Shown: positions 31,018-38,299 of the stretch, in pieces
Layout of the letters: each line of letters starts with the position of its first letter
How positions within the stretch are numbered: the first letter of the stretch is position 1
IMG/VR virus record: IMGVR_UViG_3300047323_000138
Location: 23,352-87,351 of that record
Source: a virus
Direction: 5' to 3' (one strand)
DNA length: 64,000 nt
The notes under the pieces: model-generated
Database searches by the model: none
What the model saw: only the letters and a program-made list of their open reading frames with translations
What the model was told of the DNA's origin: nothing
Translations under genes and position numbers: made by a program

Positions 31018-31211
31018 GATTGTTTATACTCATTAGAAAATCGTCTATTCCAACGCTCAACTAGTTCAAAAGCTTTATCTCTAGATTGAATGAATCGTAA
31101 AGGTTTGTCTACTTCATCTGTGTATTCCATAGCACTAATCTCTTTATCAGAGTAGCACAGGCTAATGGCGTAGCCTTTACGCACAGCATGACCTTCAATA
31201 AAGAGTTTCAT
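31014..31211 (-). CDS. 65-residue unknown protein
   Basis: ATG 31211 overlaps the upstream stop (ATGA). MKLFIEGHAVRKGYAISLCY. Unknown. Confidence 0.7.
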   Translation of the reverse strand: MKLFIEGHAVRKGYAISLCYSDKEISAMEYTDEVDKPLRFIQSRDKAFELVERWNRRFSNEYKQS

Positions 31212-31423
31212 ACTTTGCACACCTCTTTTTCTTTAGACATCTTGACAAGGTTTGTTTCTTTGTGTTCATGAGAGTAAAGGTAAACTTCAATAAATTTAGC
31301 TGTCTCTTTACCAAAACCTTCAACTGTACTGAGCAAGCCGAAGTTAAACATCAGGACATCACCTTTCACAAGCTCTTTAACCTTAACTGTGTCCACTTGA
31401 CCTACGTTCTGGATGCTGATCAT
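31208..31423 (-). CDS. 71-residue beta-rich protein
   Basis: ATG 31423 (AGGGA upstream) preferred to 31501. Text VKELVKGDVLMFNFGLLSTV and KFIEVYLYS resemble a small phage protein with a GDVLMFNFG strand-turn. Unknown. Confidence 0.7.
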   Translation of the reverse strand: MISIQNVGQVDTVKVKELVKGDVLMFNFGLLSTVEGFGKETAKFIEVYLYSHEHKETNLVKMSKEKEVCKV

Positions 31424-31505
31424 GATGTCTGTCCCTATGGTTTGCTTGGGTGTGGGGTAATTATAATCTACCCTCAAGCTCTCGTAAACACATATTTTCA
31501 ATTAT

Positions 31506-31766
31506 TTACGGATAATCCACGTAAATAATCTTCCTAGATTTCTTCTTGTTTAGTTTGACAACAGACTCAGCTCTGTATTCAGCTTGCCTGATGATCCATT
31601 GATCAATGTGACGTTGTGCTTCTTTGATTGTGTCAAAATCAGCTAAGGTTTCAAGGTCTAGGTGCATGTCTTGCCACCACCAAAAGAAGCCACAATAATA
31701 CTGACACTGATAAGACACACTGTTGCAGTCTGTTGTAATCTTGATTCTTGTTTTGTTCATTATCAT
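31506..31766 (-). CDS. 86-residue unknown protein
   Basis: ATG 31766 overlaps the upstream stop and has GGAG 6 nt before it. Trp/Tyr/Cys-rich QCQYYCGFFWWWQDMHLDLE, then helix. Unknown. Confidence 0.72.
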   Translation of the reverse strand: MIMNKTRIKITTDCNSVSYQCQYYCGFFWWWQDMHLDLETLADFDTIKEAQRHIDQWIIRQAEYRAESVVKLNKKKSRKIIYVDYP

Positions 31767-31933
31767 TCACCACTCCAATTCCGCTTCATATCCCTACTCA
31801 TCCTCCAACCTCGCTTAACACAGATATGCTTATTGTGTCGTTCGCTGTGTTCGTCTAAGGGTGTGTCTAGAGAGTGTTTGCTAGGACGTTTACGTTCGTA
31901 TTTTTGGAATGTTTCTGTTGTGTAGGTGTTCAT
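31763..31933 (-). CDS. 56-residue basic protein
   Basis: MNTYTTETFQKYERKRPSKH, rich in Arg/Lys/His, so nucleic-acid binding is possible. 4-bp overlaps at both ends support it as a real gene. Confidence 0.65.
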   Translation of the reverse strand: MNTYTTETFQKYERKRPSKHSLDTPLDEHSERHNKHICVKRGWRMSRDMKRNWSGE

Positions 31934-32112
31934 TTGGTTTGTGTCCGTTTAAGGTTATGAAAAGATTCATTGTAACCAAACTCAATCAGACGTTTTTCTA
32001 ACTCTCCAATGTACTCTAGTAAGGAATCTTCAGAACGCTTCCACACATCAGGATTCCCGCCTACATCCCAAACTAATTCTGCCACCAGATTCATTGCATG
32101 TTCGCTAATCAT
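31930..32112 (-). CDS. 60-residue helical protein
   Basis: MISEHAMNLVAELVWDVGGN, then acidic helix and basic tail. Coupled overlaps. Unknown. Confidence 0.7.
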   Translation of the reverse strand: MISEHAMNLVAELVWDVGGNPDVWKRSEDSLLEYIGELEKRLIEFGYNESFHNLKRTQTK

Positions 32113-32392
32113 TTGTAGCTACTCCAATACCACCCCATTCAGAATTCATATGGTGCAAGATCTTACCTTTTGCTGTCAAGATATAAAACTCTTCGGCGTC
32201 CCAATCGATGTTATCGGTTTTCCATTGCTTGCTGTAGCTTTCTTCGTGGCGGTACACTGCTACATACTCAGTCTCAAGCGTGTTATTCAAGCTTCTGCAT
32301 GCCCGATTGTCCTTCTTGAATACGCCGTTGTATTTAGTGCGAAACTCTAATACGCCTTGAGGTTCTTTCAAGAAATCTTCATAGCTAATCAT
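32105..32392 (-). CDS. 95-residue unknown protein
   Basis: MISYEDFLKEPQGVLEFRTK, later NIDWDAEEFYILTAKGKILH. Alpha/beta, soluble. Unknown. Confidence 0.75.
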   Translation of the reverse strand: MISYEDFLKEPQGVLEFRTKYNGVFKKDNRACRSLNNTLETEYVAVYRHEESYSKQWKTDNIDWDAEEFYILTAKGKILHHMNSEWGGIGVATND

Positions 32393-32402
32393 TTCCTTCT
32401 CC

Positions 32403-32555
32403 TTAGCTCATTGTGTGGACAGCATTAACAATTACGTTCCAGACCTTCCCTTCACTGCGATATAATTTGAAGCTCTGGTGGCCTTGTGAGATTAGGTCTT
32501 CGATGGTTGATAGGGCTGCGTTGAGGGTATCATACTGAGTGTGTTGAGTGCTCAT
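32403..32555 (-). CDS. 50-residue unknown protein
   Basis: ATG overlaps the stop of the tiny membrane-protein gene upstream. MSTQHTQYDTLNAALSTIED then beta strands (HQSFKLYRSEGKVWNVIVNA). Unknown. Confidence 0.65.
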   Translation of the reverse strand: MSTQHTQYDTLNAALSTIEDLISQGHQSFKLYRSEGKVWNVIVNAVHTMS

Positions 32556-32644
32556 TGTTGGTTTCTCCATCCGGGACCATGTCCGATAGTATCATGTATT
32601 GAAATTGCCAACATTAAATAACAGATAGATAGAAGAACTACCAT
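32552..32644 (-). CDS. 30-residue hydrophobic micro-protein
   Basis: ATG 32644 with a near-perfect AGGAGGTAAAGAGTT before it. Encodes MVVLLSICYLMLAISIHDTI plus ten residues, a single membrane helix or signal peptide. The TGA overlaps the next ATG. The ribosome site and coupling make it credible despite its size. Confidence 0.65.
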   Translation of the reverse strand: MVVLLSICYLMLAISIHDTIGHGPGWRNQQ

Positions 32645-32658
32645 AACTCTTTACCTCC

Positions 32659-32871
32659 TCATGCATCCCTGTCATCCTCAGATGGTGCTTTCGGCATCTG
32701 CATCCAATGAGTGTAGAATTTAACCTGATCAAGACGTTGCAAGGATGTCCACTGAATAGCTGTCCAGATGTTATCACCGTAAGCTAGTACTTGTCCACGT
32801 TCGTCTGCATCAGCTTTGTACGGCTGAATGTCAGAGGTTTTGAAGTAGTACATTTGTTTGTGCTCGATCAT
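32659..32871 (-). CDS. DUF551-like small protein
   Basis: 70 residues. QVLAYGDNIWTAIQWTSLQR and KFYTHWMQMPKAPSEDD follow the strand-loop-THWMPLP layout of the DUF551 family, which is common in phages. Function unknown. Confidence 0.75.
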   Translation of the reverse strand: MIEHKQMYYFKTSDIQPYKADADERGQVLAYGDNIWTAIQWTSLQRLDQVKFYTHWMQMPKAPSEDDRDA

Positions 32872-32880
32872 TTTAAAGCC

Positions 32881-33033
32881 TCAAGGTTGATAAATAATTA
32901 CAGTGGTTTCTGGGTCAATCTTATAAGTTACTCCACCGCAACCCGGTTTACAGCCACCACGAACTCTTACAAACACCGCACCATTTTGTTCAAATTGGAA
33001 TGGAGTTCCAATTTTAATAGATTTAAATTTCAT
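32881..33033 (-). CDS. 50-residue beta-rich protein
   Basis: MKFKSIKIGTPFQFEQNGAV, then FVRVRGGCKPGCGGV and a final strand. CxxxC may bind metal. It starts directly after the upstream gene. Unknown. Confidence 0.7.
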   Translation of the reverse strand: MKFKSIKIGTPFQFEQNGAVFVRVRGGCKPGCGGVTYKIDPETTVIIYQP

Positions 33034-33034
33034 C

Positions 33035-33778
33035 TCACACCGCCTTCAATTCATTCCAGTAGGATCTTGCTTTGTGTGACCAGTGTAATGCTGTCTTGAT
33101 CAAGGTGCAAGCTATTTTTAAAGGTTTCTTGAAAGAATTATTCGAAGACAATTCATCGATAAATTCCACACCGCAATCTTCGTATTCCTCTGAAGCATAT
33201 CCGTCATTAGGCTGAGGGCTAAAGCCGCTGGATGGGGTGTATTCTGCCTGCACAAGTGCAGAATCTTCGTCTGTTTCTGATGACTTTGGCTTAACAGATG
33301 CAGCACGTTTGTACAAGACCTCTTGACGTTGGATCTTCGTGACAATGATATCCCTCAAAAGGCTGTACTCAGAGATATTCATCTCACCAGCACGATAGCT
33401 AGTTTCGAGTTCAAACATCTGGTCACGTAATACAGACAGGCGTTTAAGCTGAGGTAAGATCTTATCTTTAATGCTGACTTTAGAGATTGGTTTACGAACC
33501 ACAACAGGATCACCATAAGCAGCCAAGTTTGCCTTACCTGATGGCAATACATGGGCAAGACTAACAGTCTCATTGACAGCATGCAGTTCTTCAGGGACAT
33601 CATAGCTATCAGTCAGTTGCTTTCTCATATGCCAATAATCAGCACCAGAAAGGTCACGGGTTTGCATGGTGATAGGGTTCTTCCATTGCTTGCCATTACG
33701 AGACAGGCAAGACCAGTCATCGTAATCGCCTAGAGTGGATGATTCACCGTAGCCTGACCTTCCTTTACCTTTCCACAT
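33035..33778 (-). CDS. 247-residue unknown protein
   Basis: Longest unknown of the early leftward block. Gly/Ser/Asp-rich start (MWKGKGRSGYGESSTLGDYD), a central helical region (ILPQLKRLSVLRDQMFELET), an acidic linker and a basic C-terminus (HWSHKARSYWNELKAV). No catalytic motif seen. It has its own promoter fused to the previous terminator. Confidence 0.78.
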   Translation of the reverse strand: MWKGKGRSGYGESSTLGDYDDWSCLSRNGKQWKNPITMQTRDLSGADYWHMRKQLTDSYDVPEELHAVNETVSLAHVLPSGKANLAAYGDPVVVRKPISKVSIKDKILPQLKRLSVLRDQMFELETSYRAGEMNISEYSLLRDIIVTKIQRQEVLYKRAASVKPKSSETDEDSALVQAEYTPSSGFSPQPNDGYASEEYEDCGVEFIDELSSNNSFKKPLKIACTLIKTALHWSHKARSYWNELKAV

Positions 33779-33817
33779 GTTACACCTCTAAAGCTTTGTT
33801 TGTTTCTGATAAGACTA

Positions 33818-33853
33818 ATTCTATAGGTATAAAGAAGCCCCGTCAAGCGGGGC
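33818..33853 (-). promoter_or_regulatory. Fused terminator and promoter
   Basis: Read leftward, GCCCCG, CTTGA, CGGGGC (33837-33853) followed by TTCTTTAT is a terminator. TTGACG (33841-33846) inside that hairpin, 17 bp, TAGAAT (33818-33823) is a promoter. The same DNA ends the upstream unit and starts the 247-residue gene. Confidence 0.68.
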
Positions 33854-33956
33854 GTAGTGTTTATTTCAAAGTTTATTTATCGTTCCATCCCTTCCATTTA
33901 CCTACTCGGGCAAGTTCCTCAAGTGCGGCTGTCTGCCGTTCCTGAAGCTGTCTATC

Positions 33957-34067
33957 TTACCGCTTCTTAGTGTTACCAGCACTTACTGCGCAGATGATCC
34001 ACAGCAAGGCAAATGGTGGGAAGATGATTGTTAGAATCAGGAACACCACATGACTTAGGCCGCTCAT
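33957..34067 (-). CDS. 36-residue membrane protein with possible in-frame extension
   Basis: ATG 34067 overlaps the upstream stop. MSGLSHVVFLILTIIFPPFA then LLWIICAVSAGNTKKR and TAA. After the TAA the same frame runs on to 33873 as a charged helix (DRQLQERQTAALEELARVGK), as expected of a cytoplasmic tail. So the gene may be shortened by a nonsense mutation. Confidence 0.65.
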   Translation of the reverse strand: MSGLSHVVFLILTIIFPPFALLWIICAVSAGNTKKR

Positions 34068-34258
34068 GACAACACCTCATATTTAAAGTAAACATTCCAA
34101 GCATCAGGACCACTAGCCCGGAACATATGAACACCGGTTTCAGTCTTCTGATAAATTTCACCGTGAGCATTGAGCGAGAAGTCATACACTCCCCCGGCTT
34201 TGAAAGCTACACGGGCATCTTTGGTCATTACGACATCACGGATACATTTGAGTTTCAT
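34064..34258 (-). CDS. 64-residue beta-rich protein
   Basis: ATG 34258 chosen because it follows the upstream stop closely. MKLKCIRDVVMTKDARVAFK, later GGVYDFSLNAHGEIYQ. Unknown. Confidence 0.7.
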   Translation of the reverse strand: MKLKCIRDVVMTKDARVAFKAGGVYDFSLNAHGEIYQKTETGVHMFRASGPDAWNVYFKYEVLS

Positions 34259-34259
34259 G

Positions 34260-34427
34260 TTACACCTCTTTCGAGTAGATGGAACGGACCACGTATCGAA
34301 CTGCTCCGTACTGCAAATCTTTCTTGTTAGCAAAGGCACGAGCAGTGCTACCTTTACCTTCGCCGTACGACTTGACAACAGCTTTGGTTTGGTTGTCGAT
34401 TACGTCGTAGCCGATTACTGTGTTCAT
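34260..34427 (-). CDS. 55-residue basic protein
   Basis: ATG 34427 with GGAGAACGAC before it. MNTVIGYDVIDNQTKAVVKS, then ARAFANKKDLQYGAVRYVVR. A small alpha/beta protein typical of phage early regions. First gene after a near-consensus promoter. Confidence 0.7.
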   Translation of the reverse strand: MNTVIGYDVIDNQTKAVVKSYGEGKGSTARAFANKKDLQYGAVRYVVRSIYSKEV

Positions 34428-34467
34428 GTCGTTCTCCGTGATTCGTTTGTTTTGCTTCAGTAAGGTA

Positions 34468-34496
34468 ATAATAGGCTCCTTTCAGAGTTCTGTCAA
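34468..34496 (-). promoter_or_regulatory. Near-consensus early promoter overlapping the HNH stop
   Basis: TTGACA (34491-34496), 17 bp, TATTAT (34468-34473). The -35 box is read as codons LeuThr of the HNH gene, whose TGA lies in the spacer. Confidence 0.75.
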
Positions 34497-35177
34497 CAGG
34501 TATTTCCAAGAAAGTCTTCGTTCGGGATAGTAGAACAACTCAGCAGATTTCCTAGCACACGCAGCGTCCAAAATGTTGTTGTAAGCTCCGAGTTGAATCT
34601 CTTTACCCATGAATGTGATACGAGCAACCCAAGGATTGTAGATGTTCCTCACACTATACTTTACTCCAGATACGCCCGTCTTGTTTCTAGAGCTAATCCT
34701 TTTATTGAACCCTTGGATTGATAGTGTAGCCCACAGGCAATTGTCTGGTGAATAGTCACCATTAACATCAACCCTGTCTAGAGACATACCCTCTGGTGGA
34801 TGCCCCATATCCTCAATAAAGTTTTGCAGACCTTCGATATCTGGCCCTTTCCACCTATCACAGATACTGATCCCCCGACCACCGTAGTATGGATACGCTG
34901 CATCCTCTATATTATTACATCGTTGGTGCATACTGTTCCATCTCCAGTACATCGTAGTTGCTGAAAGTCCGTGCTCTGGTAAGCTACCACGAGTGCAACC
35001 ACATCCAGCTTTAAGATTATCTTTTATACATTTCCTCAGCCGCTTGGTAGTGTGGACACATTCGTTACCACAAGCACAAATACAATTCCACCATCTGTAA
35101 TCTCCTTTTTGGTGAGAGAAGGATATCACTTTTAGTCCGTTTACTTCTACTCCAACCATGTCTATCGCTACTGGCAC
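34482..35177 (-). CDS. HNH/AP2 homing endonuclease
   Basis: 231 residues from GTG 35177 (GAGG 8 nt upstream), preferred to GTG 35207, which lies in a terminator loop. Cys-rich front (NCICACGNECVH, AGCGC), HNH-type core (MYWRWNSMHQRCNN, YYGGRGISICDRW, LDRVDVNGDYSPDNCLW), AP2-like tail (TGVSGVKYSVRNIYNPWVAR). It sits exactly between an old terminator and the promoter of the next unit. Confidence 0.9.
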   Translation of the reverse strand: MPVAIDMVGVEVNGLKVISFSHQKGDYRWWNCICACGNECVHTTKRLRKCIKDNLKAGCGCTRGSLPEHGLSATTMYWRWNSMHQRCNNIEDAAYPYYGGRGISICDRWKGPDIEGLQNFIEDMGHPPEGMSLDRVDVNGDYSPDNCLWATLSIQGFNKRISSRNKTGVSGVKYSVRNIYNPWVARITFMGKEIQLGAYNNILDAACARKSAELFYYPERRLSWKYLLTEL

Positions 35178-35197
35178 TTTACTTTCCTCATAGATTA

Positions 35198-35218
35198 AAC
35201 CCCGCACGAGACGGGGTT
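35198..35218 (-). terminator. Rho-independent terminator
   Basis: AACCCCG and CGGGGTT (7-bp stem, 7-nt loop), followed leftward by TAATCT. It ends the unit containing 35250-35709. Confidence 0.75.
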
Positions 35219-35249
35219 ATTTTGTAGACTGAAAATCAGTCAGTTAGTT

Positions 35250-35492
35250 TTACTTCTCTACCTCTTTTAGTCTATCACGCAAAGCTTTAATTTCAGCCTC
35301 TTGCAACAGATAAAGCTCCATCAACAACTGTCTACTATCTTCACACTCAGCATAAGCTGTTGACTGTTCACCTTTAGCGACAAGCTCCGTCACCTTGTAA
35401 TTGACATCCTCAACAGCCCACTCAACCTCTGAGCGTTCACGTAGAAACAAGGTTCTTCCTTCACACTGGACAAGCCAACCTAGAGTTTTCAT
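35250..35492 (-). CDS. 80-residue helical protein
   Basis: ATG 35492 preferred to 35606, which would overlap the 35503 gene. MKTLGWLVQCEGRTLFLRER, then charged coiled coil to LRDRLKEVEK. Unknown. Confidence 0.7.
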   Translation of the reverse strand: MKTLGWLVQCEGRTLFLRERSEVEWAVEDVNYKVTELVAKGEQSTAYAECEDSRQLLMELYLLQEAEIKALRDRLKEVEK

Positions 35493-35502
35493 AGTCTTAG
35501 CC

Positions 35503-35709
35503 TCAATTTTCGCGACGGATAGTTTTGAACGCATCGGCCAGCAGGCGTTTGGTTCTCCTTTTTCCATCTTTGAGGCGAAACACACTGTAGCCTTTGTTAC
35601 TATCAAGCTTCGTGATCGTACCTAAGAACATGCCTGAGTCGTTGAAGACTCGACGGACTTTGCTACCGGCTACAGGACTGAAGCTGCTGTTGATTTGTGT
35701 AGTGCTCAT
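35503..35709 (-). CDS. 68-residue basic beta-rich protein
   Basis: SKVRRVFNDSGMFLGTITKL and GYSVFRLKDGKRRTKRLLAD, a small SH3/KOW-like strand layout with many Arg/Lys. Nucleic-acid binding is plausible. A 120-nt leader separates it from its promoter. Confidence 0.72.
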   Translation of the reverse strand: MSTTQINSSFSPVAGSKVRRVFNDSGMFLGTITKLDSNKGYSVFRLKDGKRRTKRLLADAFKTIRREN

Positions 35710-35826
35710 GATATCACCTTAAAGAGTAAGATAACCAACCTAAAGAACCATTTCTTCAGGCTTGTCTCCATGTCTGTCAGATGGCTAACTTCTTAATCGC
35801 CGTCTCTTTGCTCCTTTCATGACTTA

Positions 35827-35855
35827 ATAGTAGCCGATGTCCTACACGGCGTCAA
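35827..35855 (-). promoter_or_regulatory. Early leftward promoter
   Basis: TTGACG (35850-35855), 17 bp, TACTAT (35827-35832). Confidence 0.65.
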
Positions 35856-35875
35856 GAAAATTGTTAGGATTTATT

Positions 35876-36121
35876 TCAGTCATTGTAAATCAATGATTCT
35901 TCTACCAATTTCTCCTCAATCACCCCAAGCTGAATCACATAATCCAGCTCACCACCCTCATAAGCTGGTGTATCCTCGCTGACCCACAGCCAGCTCAGCA
36001 GGTGCTCCTCCAAGGTTTTTTTAGATAGATTCAGCAGATTACGACAATCCACCAAAGCTTGGTTGTACACATTAGGATTGTGCAGGGTTTCCAAAGCTTG
36101 CTTGATTTCTTCATTGATCAT
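35876..36121 (-). CDS. 81-residue helical protein
   Basis: MINEEIKQALETLHNPNVYN, later LLSWLWVSEDTPAYEGGELD. Acidic. Unknown. Confidence 0.75.
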   Translation of the reverse strand: MINEEIKQALETLHNPNVYNQALVDCRNLLNLSKKTLEEHLLSWLWVSEDTPAYEGGELDYVIQLGVIEEKLVEESLIYND

Positions 36122-36187
36122 TTCTAAGCCCTCTACGTTGGTATTAACTGTCGTTGTGTTACGTTCTTAAGACGCTTTGTAAAGCAG

Positions 36188-36215
36188 ATCTTACACTGAT
36201 TTAGGATCCAATCAA
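36188..36215 (-). promoter_or_regulatory. Early leftward promoter
   Basis: TTGATT (36210-36215), 16 bp, TAAGAT (36188-36193), in the 123-bp gap before the 81-residue gene. Confidence 0.5.
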
Positions 36216-36244
36216 CAATTATTTCACAAGATTTTCATGAATTT

Positions 36245-36502
36245 TTAAAACAGCCCGGTAATCTGGTGCCACTTTTCTTCTACAAATGCAACACCTTGTA
36301 AGTATTTCTCATCTATTTGACAGTCAATAGGTAGCTCGTCGTTTGCTGTCCAAGCCTCACACCAGCCTTCTAGTGCTTCATGTGAGCCGAGAGTACAAGC
36401 ATAAATACCATCATGAATAGCTTGTCTGTAGTAATCGTTCTCAGGCGATTCATTCAGAGATTTCTGTAGCTGTTCTTTCAGGAATTCAAGAGGACTTGTC
36501 AT
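36245..36502 (-). CDS. 85-residue acidic helical protein
   Basis: MTSPLEFLKEQLQKSLNESP, later GSHEALEGWCEAWTANDELP. ATGA overlap with the gene upstream. Layout recalls the 81-residue neighbour (helix, LxxW, acidic end), perhaps distant relatives. Confidence 0.72.
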   Translation of the reverse strand: MTSPLEFLKEQLQKSLNESPENDYYRQAIHDGIYACTLGSHEALEGWCEAWTANDELPIDCQIDEKYLQGVAFVEEKWHQITGLF

Positions 36503-36819
36503 ATCTTCTCCACAATTTTTGTACTCAAGTATTGGACTAACTCAGTAAAACTAAAATCACCCCGTTCATGCCGCTTACGCAAATTCCCTTGTGCTGTGTG
36601 GTGACAGATAATTTTCCTTGCACCTCTTCCAACCTCTACACTGAATCCGTCTAAACCATAGTAAATCTCATCCAACTGCGTCCAACCAAGAGGGTTAGGA
36701 TAAAGTTCTTCATACTCTTGTTTGGTGATGATGCTGGTGATTGTGTAAATACCATTCCCTTCAGGGTAATTCTGTGCTTGGCGTATGACTGATTCGCCTA
36801 TTGAGAATAGTTGTTTCAT
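36499..36819 (-). CDS. 106-residue unknown protein
   Basis: MKQLFSIGESVIRQAQNYPE, GIYTITSIITKQEYEELYPN and a basic region (CHHTAQGNLRKRHERGDFSF). Unknown. Confidence 0.75.
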   Translation of the reverse strand: MKQLFSIGESVIRQAQNYPEGNGIYTITSIITKQEYEELYPNPLGWTQLDEIYYGLDGFSVEVGRGARKIICHHTAQGNLRKRHERGDFSFTELVQYLSTKIVEKI

Positions 36820-37091
36820 TCTTCATAGTCCACTTTCAAAGCTAATGAAAAGATGGCTTGATAATCCCAACCGCATTCAGAATCAAGAGTGTACATCACA
36901 TAACCGTCAAGCTCAACAGCTTGCCCTTTGATAAGACCTGAATAAGTATTTCCATTCTGCTCAATCAAATCCTCCAGTTTGTTATCCGTGTTGTAGATAA
37001 CTTGACAGTCGTCAGCATACCAACATACTTCCGTACAGTCTTCTGGAAAGTTAATATGATCTTGAAACAGCTCTAATAGTTTACTATTCAT
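36816..37091 (-). CDS. Paralogue family member B (TYS/DGxxMYT family)
   Basis: 91 residues. EQNGNTYSGLIKGQAVELDG, YVMYTLDSECGWDYQAIF align with the 19284 and 54633 products. Acidic. Unknown. Confidence 0.8.
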   Translation of the reverse strand: MNSKLLELFQDHINFPEDCTEVCWYADDCQVIYNTDNKLEDLIEQNGNTYSGLIKGQAVELDGYVMYTLDSECGWDYQAIFSLALKVDYEE

Positions 37092-37282
37092 CAGGCACCA
37101 TCCTCACAAAATAAAGTTTCTTCAACATAATCACGACAGGCCAGTGCATAATTATAGCGACACTGCTTCAACTCTTCTTTGGCCAAAATCAGGGCCAAAG
37201 ATCCCTCTAAGGACGAGTGAGCCCCTTTGTATTCTTGTTCAGCAATAAGAAGTTTATTGCGTAGTTCTGTTAGGGTTTTCAT
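37091..37282 (-). CDS. 63-residue helical protein
   Basis: MKTLTELRNKLLIAEQEYKG, helical with several Cys at the end (CRDYVEETLFCEDGA). Overlaps its neighbours. Unknown. Confidence 0.7.
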   Translation of the reverse strand: MKTLTELRNKLLIAEQEYKGAHSSLEGSLALILAKEELKQCRYNYALACRDYVEETLFCEDGA

Positions 37283-37428
37283 TTACTCATCTCCCAACGC
37301 TCTAAATGAATTCGATCACTAATGCAGACATGAAACTTATCACAGGCTTTACCTACACCATCTCGCCTGTCATCTGCTTGAACGTGACCTAGAAACTTGT
37401 TGTTGATATAGACTGCGTAAGTGATCAT
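37279..37428 (-). CDS. 49-residue unknown protein
   Basis: MITYAVYINNKFLGHVQADD, then GKACDKFHVCISDR. ATGA overlaps at both ends. Unknown. Confidence 0.65.
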   Translation of the reverse strand: MITYAVYINNKFLGHVQADDRRDGVGKACDKFHVCISDRIHLERWEMSK

Positions 37429-37640
37429 TTAACACCCCTAGCCAAATCAATCGCCTTGTTAATATCCTCTTCGGACGACTGTGTATTTCCCATCACTGCA
37501 AAGAAGTCTTTAGAATGATCTGTCAAATTATCCCATTCGACTGCACACTGAGATAGAAAGAAGTTCCAGCGATCAGAGTTTTTAAGCTGACTGTCCGACA
37601 CCTTCTTAGACACAACGGCAGTCTTTGTTTTAACGGCCAT
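37425..37640 (-). CDS. 71-residue unknown protein
   Basis: Basic N-terminus (MAVKTKTAVVSKKVSDSQLK), then helical acidic part. Ribosome site AGGAGAAAT. Unknown. Confidence 0.72.
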   Translation of the reverse strand: MAVKTKTAVVSKKVSDSQLKNSDRWNFFLSQCAVEWDNLTDHSKDFFAVMGNTQSSEEDINKAIDLARGVK

Positions 37641-37652
37641 AATTATTTCTCC

Positions 37653-38051
37653 TTACCAGTCAATATCAATAGTGTATGTGCCAGCTTCAATCAAACCTTT
37701 TTCATGTAGATCATTTGCGATCATTTCAACAGTTGGGTAGAAATTTCGTTCCCACCACATACTCAGACCATTTTTACGATCCCACTCATCAGGTGAATTA
37801 AGTGTTTGCTGAGAATCACGTTCAATCCAAGCTTTGAAACTAACACCCATATCATCGTGGTTTACAACTTCAGGAACAGTATCATTCTCATAATCTTCAG
37901 CGTATTCATCGGGAATTGTAACCTCAACACGTTGACGCTCTTTACAACCATCTTGTTGTTGAAAGCTGTAAGGACGCTCATAAGTGGTTTTTACCAAATT
38001 ATCCCAATCACCTACATCAATGACTTGTTCTGTTCGGGTTGTAATCTTCAT
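37653..38051 (-). CDS. 132-residue acidic unknown protein
   Basis: MKITTRTEQVIDVGDWDNLV, later WDRKNGLSMWWERNFYPTVE and GTYTIDIDW. Its own promoter lies just upstream. Unknown. Confidence 0.78.
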   Translation of the reverse strand: MKITTRTEQVIDVGDWDNLVKTTYERPYSFQQQDGCKERQRVEVTIPDEYAEDYENDTVPEVVNHDDMGVSFKAWIERDSQQTLNSPDEWDRKNGLSMWWERNFYPTVEMIANDLHEKGLIEAGTYTIDIDW

Positions 38052-38104
38052 AATCTTCTCCTAAATAATTTGTTTTACACATGTCTGTTGTGTGCATGGC
38101 TGTA

Positions 38105-38133
38105 AGATTAGCCGATTAGATTGGATGCGTCAA
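38105..38133 (-). promoter_or_regulatory. Early leftward promoter
   Basis: TTGACG (38128-38133), 17 bp, TAATCT (38105-38110). The -35 box lies in the last codons of the 38108 gene. Confidence 0.6.
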
Positions 38134-38299
38134 GCTTTTCTTCATTATCTACAAACCATTTACATTTCTCGTTCGGATTCTTGCAAGCCACGCACATAAC
38201 CAAGAACGCTTGGTACTTTGGTAATGATTCTTGTGTGAATCTGGTGCAGGATAGGCGTCTATCACAATCTGTACCGTGGCATTTGACGAGCTTTGTCAT
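38108..38299 (-). CDS. 63-residue Cys-rich protein
   Basis: LVKCHGTDCDRRLSCTRF, then MCVACKNPNEKCKWF: six or seven Cys suggest two metal sites. ATGA overlap upstream. Confidence 0.75.
   Translation of the reverse strand: MTKLVKCHGTDCDRRLSCTRFTQESLPKYQAFLVMCVACKNPNEKCKWFVDNEEKLDASNLIG

Noticed and set aside
34482-35207. HNH gene starting at GTG 35207
   Set aside because: That codon lies in the loop of a terminator hairpin. GTG 35177 has a properly spaced GAGG.
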